In this document: positions 1-8,832 of the stretch, one piece after another
How the letters are laid out: each line of letters begins with the position of its first letter
How positions within the stretch are numbered: the stretch's first letter is position 1
Assembly (NCBI RefSeq): GCF_012844225.1
Contig: NZ_JABAGQ010000010.1
Span: 62,001-126,000 of the forward strand
From: Rhodococcus sp. 105337
GTDB lineage: Bacteria; Actinomycetota; Actinomycetes; Mycobacteriales; Mycobacteriaceae
Reading direction: 5' to 3'
DNA: 64,000 nt
Notes under the pieces: model-generated
Seen by the model: the letters and a program-made list of their open reading frames with translations, nothing else
What the model was told of the DNA's origin: nothing
The model's database searches: none
Position numbers and translations under genes: made by a program

Positions 1-94
1 GTCCGAGTCCCGGGTAGGCCGCCGCGTACCGGGCATCGACGGCGCCCAGCGCAACATCGAGCGAGTCGAGCAACCGCTCGCGTCCGTCTGCCAT
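1..94 (-). CDS. Hypothetical protein, N-terminal fragment running off the left edge
   Basis: Reading leftward from an ATG at 94-92, an open frame runs to the window edge with about 31 residues visible, beginning MADGRERLLDSLDVALG. A good ribosome binding site (GGGAGA) lies just upstream of the ATG. Codon use has the GC-rich third positions of a real gene. It points the same way as the thioesterase-like gene, with 108 bases between them, so it may be a third gene of that transcription unit or have its own promoter. The fragment is too short to assign a family. Confidence 0.5.
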   Translation of the reverse strand, partial: MADGRERLLDSLDVALGAVDARYAAAYPGLG

Positions 95-202
95 CCGGTC
101 TCCCCGTGTCTGCTCGGGTGTATCCACCCTTGTATACGTGCTCCGGGCGCAGACGGTAGTGCTCTCGGATCAACCGTTCGATTACCCCGGGTAACGACTG
201 CG

Positions 203-988
203 TTACGGGCCTTCCGGTGTGCCGGGGCGCACGGTGAGGACCTGCGACATCGTGCCGATCGGGCCGGACGTGTCGTGCAGCACGGTGCTCGTCAGACCGA
301 TCCCGTCGGCTCCGAACGAGACCGAGGTATCGAAACCGACCCAGTCGCCGCGGGGTTCGGCGAACAGGTGGACGGTGAGGTCGAGGTTGGGGAACGCGAC
401 CTTCTGCGGATCCGCCCGCACCGCCATGCCGTTCGCGATGTCGAACAGTCCTGCGGCAGCGGCGAGGGTGCTCACCTTGTCGTCGTCGACGAGCGTGATC
501 GGTGTGCGAACCCAGAAGGACGCACGCCCGGGCCCGGCGCTCGTCCGGCGAACCTCGACCGACTCGATGAAACCGCCCGGCCACACGGTGGTGGGATCCC
601 ACGGTTCGGTGTCCTCGGGCGGTGCGATGCGCGACAGCGTCGAACCTGCGAGTTCGGCGGTGGGCCGCGGCTGCATGAGCCATGCGCGTGCCCGCACGAC
701 GGTGCGGCCTCCGTGGCTCAGTGCGGCCTCGACCAGTTCGATCGTGCGTCCCGGCCGCAGGACCTCCACGGCGGTGTCGACGGGGCCGACGGGCACGGTT
801 CCCAGGATGTCGTACGACAGGCGGGCCATCACCGGCCCGTCGTCGCGGCGGGCGTCGCGGTCGGATTCGATGACGTGGGCGAGCAGGCCCAGCGCGGGGG
901 CGATGTGCTGTTCGGCCTCGTTCCACGCGCCGCTCACATGGCGGGTCGCGCGGAAGGACGCGGGGCCGAGTCGTTCGAAGTAGCTCAT
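203..988 (-). CDS. Acyl-CoA thioesterase-like protein (hot-dog fold)
   Basis: A 261-residue protein with the two-hot-dog layout of TesB-type thioesterase-like proteins. The N-terminal half contains a substrate-shell segment (ILGTVPVGPVDTAVEVLRPGR, around residues 61-80), and the C-terminal half ends in a second beta-rich hot-dog block (NLDLTVHLFAEPRGDWVGFD). This family hydrolyses or binds acyl-CoA thioesters in the cytoplasm; the substrate is unknown. Its ATG overlaps the stop of the upstream TetR gene by 4 bp, so the two are translationally coupled. The position beside a branched-chain acyl-CoA operon suggests that it trims acyl-CoA overflow. That role is inference. Confidence 0.8.
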   Translation of the reverse strand: MSYFERLGPASFRATRHVSGAWNEAEQHIAPALGLLAHVIESDRDARRDDGPVMARLSYDILGTVPVGPVDTAVEVLRPGRTIELVEAALSHGGRTVVRARAWLMQPRPTAELAGSTLSRIAPPEDTEPWDPTTVWPGGFIESVEVRRTSAGPGRASFWVRTPITLVDDDKVSTLAAAAGLFDIANGMAVRADPQKVAFPNLDLTVHLFAEPRGDWVGFDTSVSFGADGIGLTSTVLHDTSGPIGTMSQVLTVRPGTPEGP

Positions 989-1647
989 GAGTCCTTCGTG
1001 GGTGTCGTCGGTCGGAGGAGTGGGGCGGCGTCGAGCGCCGAGAGGGCCATCAGGCGGAGGACGGCACGGGTGCCCTCGGGTGAGCGCGGGTCGGCGCTGT
1101 GCGGTGTGGAGTTGATCAGGCCGAAGGTCGCGTGAGCCATCGTGCGTGCATCCGACTCGGCCAGACCCGGGGTGATGCGGCAGAGAGTCCCCACCCAGAT
1201 CTCGACGTAGCGGCGCTGGGTGACGCGCACCTCGCGTCGCGCGTCGTCGGGAAGCGAATGCAGTTCCCGGTCCTGGACGCGGATGAGGTCGGGGTCCCCG
1301 AGGGCGAAGTCGAGATGGAAGTCGACGAGTCTCCCGAGCGCGTCACGCGGGTCGGTGGTGTCGGCGACGACCGCGGTGCCGCCGGCGAGCAGCCGTCGGC
1401 TGATGTCGACGAGGAGTTCGACGAGCAGGGCGTCCTTGTTGGGGAAGTGCCGGTAGACGGCCGGGCCGCTGATGCCCACGGCCGCGCCGAGGTCCTCGAG
1501 CCGGACCCCGGCGAAGCCGCGCTCGGCGATCAGGCGGGCGGCGGCCCGGAGCAGCTGCGCGCGGCGCTCGGCTTTGGCGAGGCTCCGCCGGGTCGGCGCG
1601 GGAGGCGCCGCTTCTTCGGCAGGCTCATGCATGGCGGGAAACTCCAC
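985..1647 (-). CDS. TetR-family repressor of the adjacent branched-chain acyl-CoA operon
   Basis: A 220-residue TetR regulator. The N-terminal helix-turn-helix is typical (AARLIAERGFAGVRLEDLGAAV, then GISGPAVYRHFPNKDALL, about residues 36-75), followed by a helical ligand-binding domain. It diverges from accD1 across a short AT-richer gap that holds two inverted repeats. In Mycobacterium tuberculosis the equivalent accD1 operon is flanked by the TetR repressor Rv2506 (BkaR), so this is probably its counterpart, sensing a branched-chain acyl-CoA. Translation may start at the first ATG or at the sixth codon (MHEP). It overlaps the thioesterase-like gene by 4 bp. Confidence 0.85.
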   Translation of the reverse strand: MEFPAMHEPAEEAAPPAPTRRSLAKAERRAQLLRAAARLIAERGFAGVRLEDLGAAVGISGPAVYRHFPNKDALLVELLVDISRRLLAGGTAVVADTTDPRDALGRLVDFHLDFALGDPDLIRVQDRELHSLPDDARREVRVTQRRYVEIWVGTLCRITPGLAESDARTMAHATFGLINSTPHSADPRSPEGTRAVLRLMALSALDAAPLLRPTTPTKDS

Positions 1648-1669
1648 TCGTCTGTGATCTGGACAACTC

Positions 1670-1712
1670 GGTTAATCATAACTAACCTAGATTTCAGTTA
1701 ATGGCGATTAGT
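1670..1712. promoter_or_regulatory. Candidate TetR operators in the TetR/accD1 gap
   Basis: Two related AT-rich inverted repeats lie between the divergent genes. The first is GGTTA-N8-TAACC at 1670-1687. The second has TAAT/ATTA arms around GGCG (1699-1710), and both carry GTTAAT and ATTAGT-like half sites. In a gap of 79 bases with otherwise high GC, these are the obvious binding sites for the TetR repressor, placed to control both directions. Binding is inferred from position and symmetry only. Confidence 0.5.
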
Positions 1713-1726
1713 TCAATCTACCGAGG

Positions 1727-3373
1727 ATGGTGTCCGTGACGACCGCTCAGGCGATCTCGACAACCAGCCGCGACCAGCACGAACAGCTGGTCGGAGAGCT
1801 CCGCGACAGGCTTGCCGCGGCAGCGCTCGGCGGCAACGAAAAATCCCGTGAGCGGCATGTCTCCCGCGGCAAACTGCTTCCCCGCGACCGCGTCGACGGC
1901 CTCCTCGACACCGGCAGCCCGTTCCTGGAACTCTCACCGCTCGCCGCCACCGGCATGTACGGCGACGAGTGCCCCGGCGCCGGCATCATCACCGGAATCG
2001 GCCGGGTGGCCGGTCGCGAATGCGTGATCGTCGCCAACGACGCGACCGTCAAGGGCGGCACGTACTACCCCGTCACGGTGAAGAAGCACCTGCGGGCGCA
2101 AGAGGTGGCGTTGCAGAACAACCTGCCCTGCCTCTACCTCGTCGACTCCGGCGGCGCGTTCCTTCCCCGGCAGGACGAGGTCTTCCCGGACCGCGAGCAC
2201 TTCGGCCGCATCTTCTACAACCAGGCGACGATGAGCGCCAAGGGCATTCCGCAGATCGCCGCGGTGCTCGGGTCGTGCACCGCCGGCGGCGCCTACGTGC
2301 CCGCGATGAGCGACGAAGCCGTCATCGTCCGGAACCAGGGCACCATCTTCCTCGGCGGCCCCCCGCTCGTGAAGGCTGCGACCGGTGAGGTGGTCACCGC
2401 AGAGGAACTCGGCGGCGGCGACCTGCACTCGAAGGTCTCGGGCGTGACCGACCATCTCGCCGAGGACGACCGCGACGCCCTCCGCATCGTGCGCGACATC
2501 GCCTCCACCTTCGGTCCCCGGGCGGAGCGGCCCTGGGACGTCGAGCCCACCGTCGAACCCGAGAAGTCCCCGGAGACGCTGTACGACGTGGTCCCCACCG
2601 ACTCGCGGATCCCCTACGACGTGCACGAGGTCATCTCCCGCATCGTCGACGGCGCCGGCGGTGCCGACGGTACAGGCGGTGCCGGCGGTGCCGGCCGGGG
2701 GTCCAGCAGCTTCCACGAGTTCAAGGCGGAGTACGGCAAGACGCTCGTGACCGGATTCGCGCGCATCCACGGGCACCCGGTGGGCATCGTCGCAAACAAC
2801 GGCGTGCTCTTCGGCGAATCCGCCGTCAAGGGAGCGCATTTCATCGAACTGTGCGACAAGCGCTCGATCCCGCTGCTGTTCCTCCAGAACATTTCCGGCT
2901 TCATGGTCGGCCGCGACTACGAGGCCGGTGGCATCGCCAAGCACGGCGCCAAGATGGTCACCGCCGTCGCGTGCGCCCGGGTTCCGAAACTGACCGTCGT
3001 CATCGGCGGCTCGTACGGCGCCGGCAACTACTCGATGTGTGGCCGTGCGTACTCGCCGCGATTCCTGTGGATGTGGCCCAACGCGCGCATCTCCGTGATG
3101 GGCGGCGAGCAGGCCGCGTCGGTGCTCGCGACCGTACGGTCCGACCAGCTCGACGCCTCGGGCAACCCGTGGACCGCCGAGCAGGAAGAGGAATTCAAAG
3201 CGCCGATCCGCGCGCAGTACGAGGAGCAGGGCAACCCCTACTACTCGACGGCCCGACTCTGGGACGACGGCATCATCGACCCTGTCGATACCAGAAAAGT
3301 TCTCGGACTGGCACTTTCGGTGTGCGCCAACGCGCCCCTCGAGCCGGTCTCCTACGGCGTCTTCCGGATGTGA
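1727..3373 (+). CDS. accD1: Acyl-CoA carboxylase beta subunit, AccD1-like (3-methylcrotonyl-CoA carboxylase)
   Basis: A carboxyltransferase subunit of 548 residues that moves the carboxyl group from carboxybiotin to an acyl-CoA. With AccA1 it would carboxylate 3-methylcrotonyl-CoA to 3-methylglutaconyl-CoA in leucine breakdown. Family motifs include [40 protein letters not shown] and [16 protein letters not shown], which resemble methylcrotonyl-CoA rather than propionyl-CoA carboxylases. A GAGG Shine-Dalgarno at 1723-1726 touches the ATG at 1727. A GTG at 1736 is better spaced (9 bases) and may be the real start. An unusual glycine-rich insertion lies near residues 309-326. The gene heads the operon and its end overlaps or abuts accA1. 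Confidence 0.93.
   Translation: MVSVTTAQAISTTSRDQHEQLVGELRDRLAAAALGGNEKSRERHVSRGKLLPRDRVDGLLDTGSPFLELSPLAATGMYGDECPGAGIITGIGRVAGRECVIVANDATVKGGTYYPVTVKKHLRAQEVALQNNLPCLYLVDSGGAFLPRQDEVFPDREHFGRIFYNQATMSAKGIPQIAAVLGSCTAGGAYVPAMSDEAVIVRNQGTIFLGGPPLVKAATGEVVTAEELGGGDLHSKVSGVTDHLAEDDRDALRIVRDIASTFGPRAERPWDVEPTVEPEKSPETLYDVVPTDSRIPYDVHEVISRIVDGAGGADGTGGAGGAGRGSSSFHEFKAEYGKTLVTGFARIHGHPVGIVANNGVLFGESAVKGAHFIELCDKRSIPLLFLQNISGFMVGRDYEAGGIAKHGAKMVTAVACARVPKLTVVIGGSYGAGNYSMCGRAYSPRFLWMWPNARISVMGGEQAASVLATVRSDQLDASGNPWTAEQEEEFKAPIRAQYEEQGNPYYSTARLWDDGIIDPVDTRKVLGLALSVCANAPLEPVSYGVFRM
2651..2703 (+). repeat. GGCGGTGCC-type simple repeat inside accD1
   Basis: A run of near-identical 9-base units (GGCGGTGCC and variants) encodes a Gly/Ala-rich stretch between RIVDG and SSSFHEFK. 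In the family these two motifs normally sit almost next to each other. The length is a multiple of three, so the frame is kept. It looks like replication-slippage expansion in a surface loop. Confidence 0.75.
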
Positions 3374-3378
3374 GCGAC

Positions 3379-5385
3379 ATGAGCGATACGAATCGGATCG
3401 ATACGGTCCTGGTAGCCAACCGCGGTGAGATCGCCGTGCGCGTCATCCGGACCCTGAAGGATATGGGACTGCGCTCGGTCGCGGTCTTCAGCGAAGCCGA
3501 CCGCGACGCGCGGCACGTGCGCGAGGCCGACACCGCCGTTCTGCTCGGTCCTGCGGCGGCACGCGAGAGCTACCTCGCGATCGACAAGGTCATCGACGCG
3601 GCCGTCGCGACGGGTGCGCAGGCGATCCATCCGGGATACGGGTTCCTCTCGGAGAACGCTGCATTCGCCGCCGCCTGCGCCACAGCGGGTATCGCATTCC
3701 TCGGCCCGTCGGCGCATGCCATCGAGACGATGGGCGACAAGATCACCGCGAAGAGCGCGGTCTCGGAATTCGGGGTTCCCGTCGTGCCCGGCATCTCGCG
3801 GCCGGGACTGACCGACGCCGACTTGATCGCCGGAGCCGACGAGGTCGGCTATCCGGTGCTGGTCAAGCCGTCCGCCGGTGGCGGCGGAAAGGGCATGCGT
3901 CTGGTCACCGATCCGGCGGACCTTCCCGCCGCGCTCGCGTCGGCCCGTCGTGAGGCCGCGTCGTCGTTCGGTGACGACACGCTGTTCCTGGAGCGGTTCG
4001 TCCAGCGCCCCCGCCACATCGAGGTGCAGATCCTCGCCGACACGCACGGCAACGTCGTCCACCTGGGCGAGCGCGAATGCAGTCTGCAGCGCCGCCACCA
4101 GAAGGTCGTCGAAGAGGCTCCGTCGCCGCTGCTCGACGCGGTCACACGCGCCCGCATCGGTGAAGCGGCCTGCAACACCGCCCGCAGTGTCGACTACACC
4201 GGTGCGGGCACCGTCGAGTTCATCGTGTCCGCGGACCGGCCCGACGAATTCTTCTTCATGGAGATGAACACCCGCCTGCAGGTCGAGCACCCCGTCACGG
4301 AAATGGTGACGGGTCTCGACCTCGTCGAATGGCAGGTCCGGATTGCCGCCGGTGAACCGCTGGGGTTCGGCCAGGAGGACATCACCCTCAACGGTCACGC
4401 CATCGAAGCGCGCATCTACGCAGAGGACCCGGCCCGCGGCTTCCTGCCCACCGGCGGCCATGTCGCCGACGTCGTCGAGCCTTCCGGACCGGGAGTGCGG
4501 GTCGATTCCGGCGTGCAGGCCGGCACGATCGTGGGCAGCGATTACGACCCGATGCTGGCCAAGGTCATCGCCCACGCCGCCGACCGCGCGGGCGCACTGC
4601 GCCGCCTCGACCGGGCACTCGCCGACACGGCCGTCCTGGGTGTGGTCACCAATGTCGACTTCGTGCGTTTCCTGCTCGCCGACGACGAAGTCGTCGCCGG
4701 TGCCCTCGACACGGGCCTGCTCGACCGGCGTCTCGAGGACTACGCCGCCCCGGGTACGTCGGACACCACGTTCGTCGCGGCTGCCGCACACCTCTGGTTG
4801 CAGCACTGGTCGGCCGCGAACTCCGACCCGTGGTCGGTGCCGGACGGCTGGCGCGTCGGTACCCATCTGCCCGCGACCTTCCGTCTCACCTCGGGCGATC
4901 GCACCGTGCACGTGGGGTTCAGCGGAACGCCCGCCGCCGGAGTCGCGAGTGTCGAAGACGGCGAACGTAGTTCGGTGTCCGTGACGCTCGACGGATCTGT
5001 GCTCGCCGTCGTGCTCGACGGACGCCGCCACGTCTTCCGCGTGGCCGAGTCCGACGGCGCGATCTGGCTCGCCGACGGCCACGGCAGTGTCTCGGTCCGT
5101 GAAGTCGCGGAGGCAGGGGTACGCGGGGACGACGCGCACGCCGGCAACGCCGACATCACCAGCCCGATGCCCGGCGCGGTCATCGCGGTCGCGGTGGAAT
5201 CAGGCGCCGAAGTCGCTGCCGGAGAGACGATCGTGGTCGTCGAAGCCATGAAGATGGAGCATTCGCTCACCGCGCCGGTCGCCGGCACCGTAGAGCTCTT
5301 CGCCGCTGCGGGTGAGCAGGTCAAGGTCGATCAACTTCTCGCGCGGGTCACCCCGCACGCCGATACGAAAGAGGCAACGGAATGA
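3379..5385 (+). CDS. accA1: Acyl-CoA carboxylase alpha subunit, AccA1-like (biotin carboxylase + BCCP)
   Basis: A 668-residue biotin-dependent subunit that carboxylates its own biotin using ATP and bicarbonate and passes the carboxyl group to AccD1. Order of parts: biotin carboxylase N-domain ([10 protein letters not shown] at 84-93), ATP-grasp glycine loop ([12 protein letters not shown] at 163-174), active-site [14 protein letters not shown] (from 295), and a C-terminal biotinyl domain with EAMKM, lysine 625 being the biotin site. The open frame extends far upstream, but that part is a shadow of accD1. The start is either the ATG at 3379 or a GTG at 3370 that overlaps the accD1 stop. Its end overlaps fadE19 by 4 bp. 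Confidence 0.94.
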   Translation: MSDTNRIDTVLVANRGEIAVRVIRTLKDMGLRSVAVFSEADRDARHVREADTAVLLGPAAARESYLAIDKVIDAAVATGAQAIHPGYGFLSENAAFAAACATAGIAFLGPSAHAIETMGDKITAKSAVSEFGVPVVPGISRPGLTDADLIAGADEVGYPVLVKPSAGGGGKGMRLVTDPADLPAALASARREAASSFGDDTLFLERFVQRPRHIEVQILADTHGNVVHLGERECSLQRRHQKVVEEAPSPLLDAVTRARIGEAACNTARSVDYTGAGTVEFIVSADRPDEFFFMEMNTRLQVEHPVTEMVTGLDLVEWQVRIAAGEPLGFGQEDITLNGHAIEARIYAEDPARGFLPTGGHVADVVEPSGPGVRVDSGVQAGTIVGSDYDPMLAKVIAHAADRAGALRRLDRALADTAVLGVVTNVDFVRFLLADDEVVAGALDTGLLDRRLEDYAAPGTSDTTFVAAAAHLWLQHWSAANSDPWSVPDGWRVGTHLPATFRLTSGDRTVHVGFSGTPAAGVASVEDGERSSVSVTLDGSVLAVVLDGRRHVFRVAESDGAIWLADGHGSVSVREVAEAGVRGDDAHAGNADITSPMPGAVIAVAVESGAEVAAGETIVVVEAMKMEHSLTAPVAGTVELFAAAGEQVKVDQLLARVTPHADTKEATE

Positions 5386-6545
5386 CGGAATATCTGGCAA
5401 CCGGGCAGCTTCCCGACGAGTACGAGCAGCTGCGCAAGACGGTCGCCGACTTCGCGCGCACCGTCGTCGCGCCGGTCGCGGCCAAGCACGACGCCGAGCA
5501 TTCGTTCCCCTACGAAGTGGTCGCGGGCATGGCGGACATGGGTCTGTTCGGTCTGCCTTTCCCCGAGGAGTACGGCGGAATGGGCGGGGACTACTTCGCT
5601 CTGTGCCTCGCGCTCGAGGAACTCGGCAAAGTCGACCAGTCGGTCGCGATCACGCTCGAGGCCGGCGTGTCGCTCGGCGCCATGCCGATCTACCGGTTCG
5701 GTACCGAGGCGCAGAAGCAGGAATGGCTTCCGCAGCTCGCGAGCGGCCGGAACCTCGCGGCCTTCGGCCTGACCGAGCCCGGCGCGGGTAGCGACGCGGG
5801 CGGGACGAAGACCACCGCGAAGCTCGACGGCGGCGAGTGGGTCATCAACGGCAACAAGCAGTTCATCACGAACTCCGGCACCGACATCACCTCGCTCGTC
5901 ACCGTCACCGCGGTCACCGGCGTGCGGGACAACGGCAAGAAGGAGATCTCCACGATCCTCGTTCCGGCCTCCACTCCCGGATTCACCGCCGAACCCGCCT
6001 ACAACAAGGTGGGATGGAACGCGTCCGACACCCATCCGCTGACGTTCAGCGATGTGCGGGTGCCCGAGGAAAACCTGCTGGGCGAACGCGGCCGCGGGTA
6101 CGCCAACTTCCTGCGGATCCTCGACGAGGGCCGCATCGCGATCGCTGCGCTGTCCACCGGTGCCGCGCAGGGCTGCGTCGACGAGTCGGTCAAGTACGCC
6201 AAGGAACGCGAGGCATTCGGCAGCCCGATCGGCAGCAACCAGGCAATCGCGTTCAAGATCGCCCGGATGGACGCGCGTGCCCACACGGCGCGCACCGCGT
6301 ACTACGACGCCGCCTCGGCGATGCTCGCGGGCCGTCCGTTCAAGAAGCAGGCCGCGATCGCGAAGCTCGTGGCGTCGGAGGCGGCGATGGACAACGCCCG
6401 CGACGCCACCCAGATCCACGGCGGCTACGGATTCATGAACGAATACGCCGTCGCGCGGCACTACCGCGACAGCAAGATCCTCGAGATCGGAGAGGGCACC
6501 ACCGAGGTGCAGCTCATGCTCGTCGGACGGGAACTGGGACTGTGA
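5382..6545 (+). CDS. fadE19: Acyl-CoA dehydrogenase, FadE19-like (isovaleryl/branched-chain)
   Basis: A 387-residue FAD-dependent acyl-CoA dehydrogenase that introduces the alpha-beta double bond, probably in isovaleryl-CoA or another short branched acyl-CoA, producing the substrate for the carboxylase encoded upstream. Signatures are [11 protein letters not shown] (FAD/substrate), [12 protein letters not shown] and a C-terminal GEGTTEVQ in which Glu371 occupies the usual catalytic-base position. Human isovaleryl-CoA dehydrogenase instead carries its base on another helix, so substrate range is not settled by motif. The ATG overlaps the accA1 stop (ATGA), and its own stop overlaps the next gene (GTGA). 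Confidence 0.92.
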   Translation: MTEYLATGQLPDEYEQLRKTVADFARTVVAPVAAKHDAEHSFPYEVVAGMADMGLFGLPFPEEYGGMGGDYFALCLALEELGKVDQSVAITLEAGVSLGAMPIYRFGTEAQKQEWLPQLASGRNLAAFGLTEPGAGSDAGGTKTTAKLDGGEWVINGNKQFITNSGTDITSLVTVTAVTGVRDNGKKEISTILVPASTPGFTAEPAYNKVGWNASDTHPLTFSDVRVPEENLLGERGRGYANFLRILDEGRIAIAALSTGAAQGCVDESVKYAKEREAFGSPIGSNQAIAFKIARMDARAHTARTAYYDAASAMLAGRPFKKQAAIAKLVASEAAMDNARDATQIHGGYGFMNEYAVARHYRDSKILEIGEGTTEVQLMLVGRELGL

Positions 6546-7039
6546 GCGACACGGCGCCCGCGGAGAACGCGAAACGCATCACGCAGCGTGGACTGTGGTT
6601 CGAAGAATTCGAACTCGGCGCGGTCTACGAGCACCGGCCCGGCCGCACCATCACCGAAGCCGACAACGTTCTGTTCACCACGCAGACCATGAATACTCAA
6701 GCGCTGCATCTCGATGCCGCGTATGCGGCGGGCACCGCGTTCGGGGAGCGGCTGGTGAACTCGATGTTCACCCTGTCGACCATGATCGGTCTCTCCGTCG
6801 CGCAGCTGACGCAGGGAACGATCGTCGCGAACCTCGGTTTCTCCGAGGTCTCCTTCCCGAAGCCGTTGTTCCACGGCGACACGCTGTACGTGGAGACCAA
6901 GATCCTCGACAAGCGTGAATCCAAGAGCCGCCCGGGCGAAGGCATCGTCACCCTCGAGCACACCGGGCGCAACCAGCACGGTGACGTTGTCGGGATCGCA
7001 GTCCGCCAGACCCTCGTGCAGAAGAGGCCCACGACATGA
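6542..7039 (+). CDS. MaoC-family hydratase of the leucine/isovalerate operon
   Basis: A 165-residue single hot-dog protein of the MaoC dehydratase family, matching in content and position the Mtb gene between fadE19 and citE (Rv2499c). It would hydrate an enoyl-CoA, most simply 3-methylglutaconyl-CoA, to the substrate of the lyase downstream. The start is a GTG at 6542 overlapping the fadE19 stop; an in-frame upstream extension is a shadow of fadE19. In the hydratase-2 motif (usually Asp-x-Asn-Pro-x-His) this protein has Asn-Thr-Gln-Ala-Leu-His, so the His is kept but the catalytic Asp appears as Asn. Catalysis may differ from classical R-hydratases. Confidence 0.85.
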   Translation: MSDTAPAENAKRITQRGLWFEEFELGAVYEHRPGRTITEADNVLFTTQTMNTQALHLDAAYAAGTAFGERLVNSMFTLSTMIGLSVAQLTQGTIVANLGFSEVSFPKPLFHGDTLYVETKILDKRESKSRPGEGIVTLEHTGRNQHGDVVGIAVRQTLVQKRPTT

Positions 7040-7857
7040 CATGGACACTTCCCGGCCCGGCGTGGCTGTTCTGCCCGGCCGACCGACCCGACCGCTACGC
7101 CAAGGCTGCCGCCCGTGCGGACGTGGTCATCATCGACCTCGAGGATGCCGTGGCGCCGGCCGACAAGCAGGCCGCCCGCGACGCACTCGTCGCCACACCG
7201 CTCGATCCCGAGCGCACCGTGGTGCGGATCAACCCGGTCGGCACCGAAGACCACGGACCCGACCTCGAGGCACTGAGCCGCACCCCGTACACGCGGGTGA
7301 TGCTGCCGAAGTGTGAGAGCGGCGAACAGGTGCGATCCCTCGCGCCGCTCGAGGTGGTCGCGCTCGTGGAGTCTCCGCTCGGTGTGCTCGCGGTCGAGAG
7401 CATCGCGAAGGCCGACAACACCATCGGAATGATGTGGGGTGCCGAGGATCTCGTGGCGGGACTGGGTGGCAACTCCAGCCGTGGGCCGGACGGGCTCTAC
7501 CGCGGGGTCGCCCAGCACGCCCGGGCGGTCACGTTGCTCGCGGCGAAGGGCTACGCGCGCTGGGCACTCGATTCGGTGTACCTGAACATCAAGGACACCG
7601 ACGGTCTGCACGACGAGGCACTCGACGCCGTAGCGGTCGGATTCGACATCAAGGTTGCGATCCACCCGGGCCAGATCGACGTGATCCGCCGCGCCTACGC
7701 ACCCACGCCGGACGAAGAAGATTGGGCGAGAAGGGTACTCGACGCGGCCGGGTCGGAGCGGGGGGTGTTCGACTTCGAGGGCAAGATGGTCGACGCTCCG
7801 GTATTGCGCCACGCCGAACGGCTGCTTCAGCGTGCCGCCGCGAGCACGCCGTCGTGA
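7036..7857 (+). CDS. citE: CitE-like beta-hydroxyacyl-CoA lyase
   Basis: A 273-residue HpcH/HpaI-CitE TIM-barrel lyase. Conserved features are ADVVIIDLEDAVAP (near residues 28-41, metal/substrate), arginine RINPVGTED, LVESPLGVL and MMWGAEDLV, and HPGQIDVI near the C-terminus. In M. tuberculosis the CitE-like protein at this operon position (Rv2498c) acts on 3-hydroxy-3-methylglutaryl-CoA and (S)-citramalyl-CoA, so here the expected reaction is cleavage to acetoacetate and acetyl-CoA, closing the leucine route. The ATG overlaps the maoC stop by 4 bp. It is the last gene of the operon; a convergent IclR gene ends 10 bases on. Confidence 0.88.
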   Translation: MTWTLPGPAWLFCPADRPDRYAKAAARADVVIIDLEDAVAPADKQAARDALVATPLDPERTVVRINPVGTEDHGPDLEALSRTPYTRVMLPKCESGEQVRSLAPLEVVALVESPLGVLAVESIAKADNTIGMMWGAEDLVAGLGGNSSRGPDGLYRGVAQHARAVTLLAAKGYARWALDSVYLNIKDTDGLHDEALDAVAVGFDIKVAIHPGQIDVIRRAYAPTPDEEDWARRVLDAAGSERGVFDFEGKMVDAPVLRHAERLLQRAAASTPS

Positions 7858-7867
7858 TCCGGAGGCG

Positions 7868-8635
7868 TCAGCGCGTGCGGTGACGTAACAGCTGGGTGAG
7901 GCGGTGTGCCCCACCGAGCAACAGAGCCCCGACGTCGGGTGTGCGATCGGCACGGAAGCGACTTTCCACGCCGGTCAGGCTCAGCGCCCACGTCGGGGCT
8001 CCTCTGTGGTCGAAGACGGCCGCGCCCATCCCCCAGCTGCCCTCGACGATCAGTGCGGGATTGACGGAGTAGCCGGCCAGGCGTGTCGCGGCGATCCGCT
8101 CTTCGACGGCGTCGCGCGAGTGCTGTGCCCCCCACGTGGCCGTGAGGTCGACGCGGGAGAGGTAATCGTCGATGTCCTTGTCGGACATGTGGGACAGGAT
8201 GGCGAGCCCGGCGGACGCGACCCCGAGCGGAAACCGGATTCCGATGTGCAGCACGTGTGAACGCAACGGGAAACTACCTTCTTCGCTTGCCACGCACACC
8301 GTTTCGTCTCCACGGCGCGCGGACAGGAACGCGCTTTCCCCGGATTCGCGGGCAAGGTCGCGAAGCACGTCTCCGGCCAGGTCGGTGATGTCGTATCGGG
8401 TGGCTGCCACCGAACCCAGCAGGTACAGCTCGGGCCCGAGCGACCATCGGCCCGACTTCGGGTCCCGGTCGACCAGACCTTCGTCGGCGAGCGAGCCGAG
8501 GAGCCGGTGGACGGTCGGCCGGGCCAGGTCGGTCGCCCGGGCAAGGTCCGACGTCGAGGCCCCGTCCGGTTCGTACGACGACACGGCCCGCAGCAGCGCG
8601 CTCACTCTGCCGATCAGCTGTCCTTGGGCGGTCAC
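7868..8635 (-). CDS. IclR-family regulator of scoAB
   Basis: A 255-residue IclR regulator with an N-terminal winged helix (TSDLARATDLARPTVHRLLGSL, about residues 28-49) and a C-terminal effector domain (GIRFPLGVASAGLAILSHM and onward). It is divergent from the scoA-scoB pair. Two nearly identical palindromes lie in the 197-base gap, one 14 bases before its own start and one about 50 bases before scoA. It probably controls acetoacetate activation and its own synthesis. The effector is unknown; acetoacetate or a related ketoacid is a guess. Confidence 0.88.
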   Translation of the reverse strand: MTAQGQLIGRVSALLRAVSSYEPDGASTSDLARATDLARPTVHRLLGSLADEGLVDRDPKSGRWSLGPELYLLGSVAATRYDITDLAGDVLRDLARESGESAFLSARRGDETVCVASEEGSFPLRSHVLHIGIRFPLGVASAGLAILSHMSDKDIDDYLSRVDLTATWGAQHSRDAVEERIAATRLAGYSVNPALIVEGSWGMGAAVFDHRGAPTWALSLTGVESRFRADRTPDVGALLLGGAHRLTQLLRHRTR

Positions 8636-8648
8636 GGGCTTATCCTAC

Positions 8649-8783
8649 GTCCACTGAATGAACGAATCTTGTCCGTGTGTCCGGATAGCGAGCAATTTTC
8701 GCATTCTCGGCGCGCTCACTTGTGAATCTCACCTGCAGCAACTTTATTGGTGGGACGAGAAGGACGACGTTCATTGAATGGAC
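8649..8783. promoter_or_regulatory. Twin IclR-type palindromes between the iclR gene and scoA
   Basis: At 8649-8663 (GTCCACTGAATGAAC) and 8769-8783 (GTTCATTGAATGGAC) lie two 15-base imperfect palindromes. The reverse complement of one matches the other at 13 of 15 positions. One sits against the regulator start and the other against scoA, as expected for an IclR protein controlling a divergent promoter region, possibly with looping over the 120 bases between them. Confidence 0.65.
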
Positions 8784-8832
8784 GTCGGCGGCCCGACGAG
8801 GTCGCGGATTCCCCTGACCCGAGAGGTGTGCG

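Noticed and set aside
275-1135. Long plus-strand open frames opposite the thioesterase and TetR genes
   Set aside because: They mirror the minus-strand genes, as is usual in GC-rich DNA, and have no ribosome binding site or protein-like composition.
2851-3378. N-terminal extension of AccA1 back to 2851
   Set aside because: The added residues are Arg-rich out-of-frame reading of accD1. The biotin carboxylase domain starts at the ATG 3379 or GTG 3370.
7036-7857. Citrate lyase beta subunit in citrate fermentation
   Set aside because: No citrate lyase alpha or gamma genes are near, and the operon matches the leucine/isovalerate arrangement where CitE-like proteins act as CoA-ester lyases.
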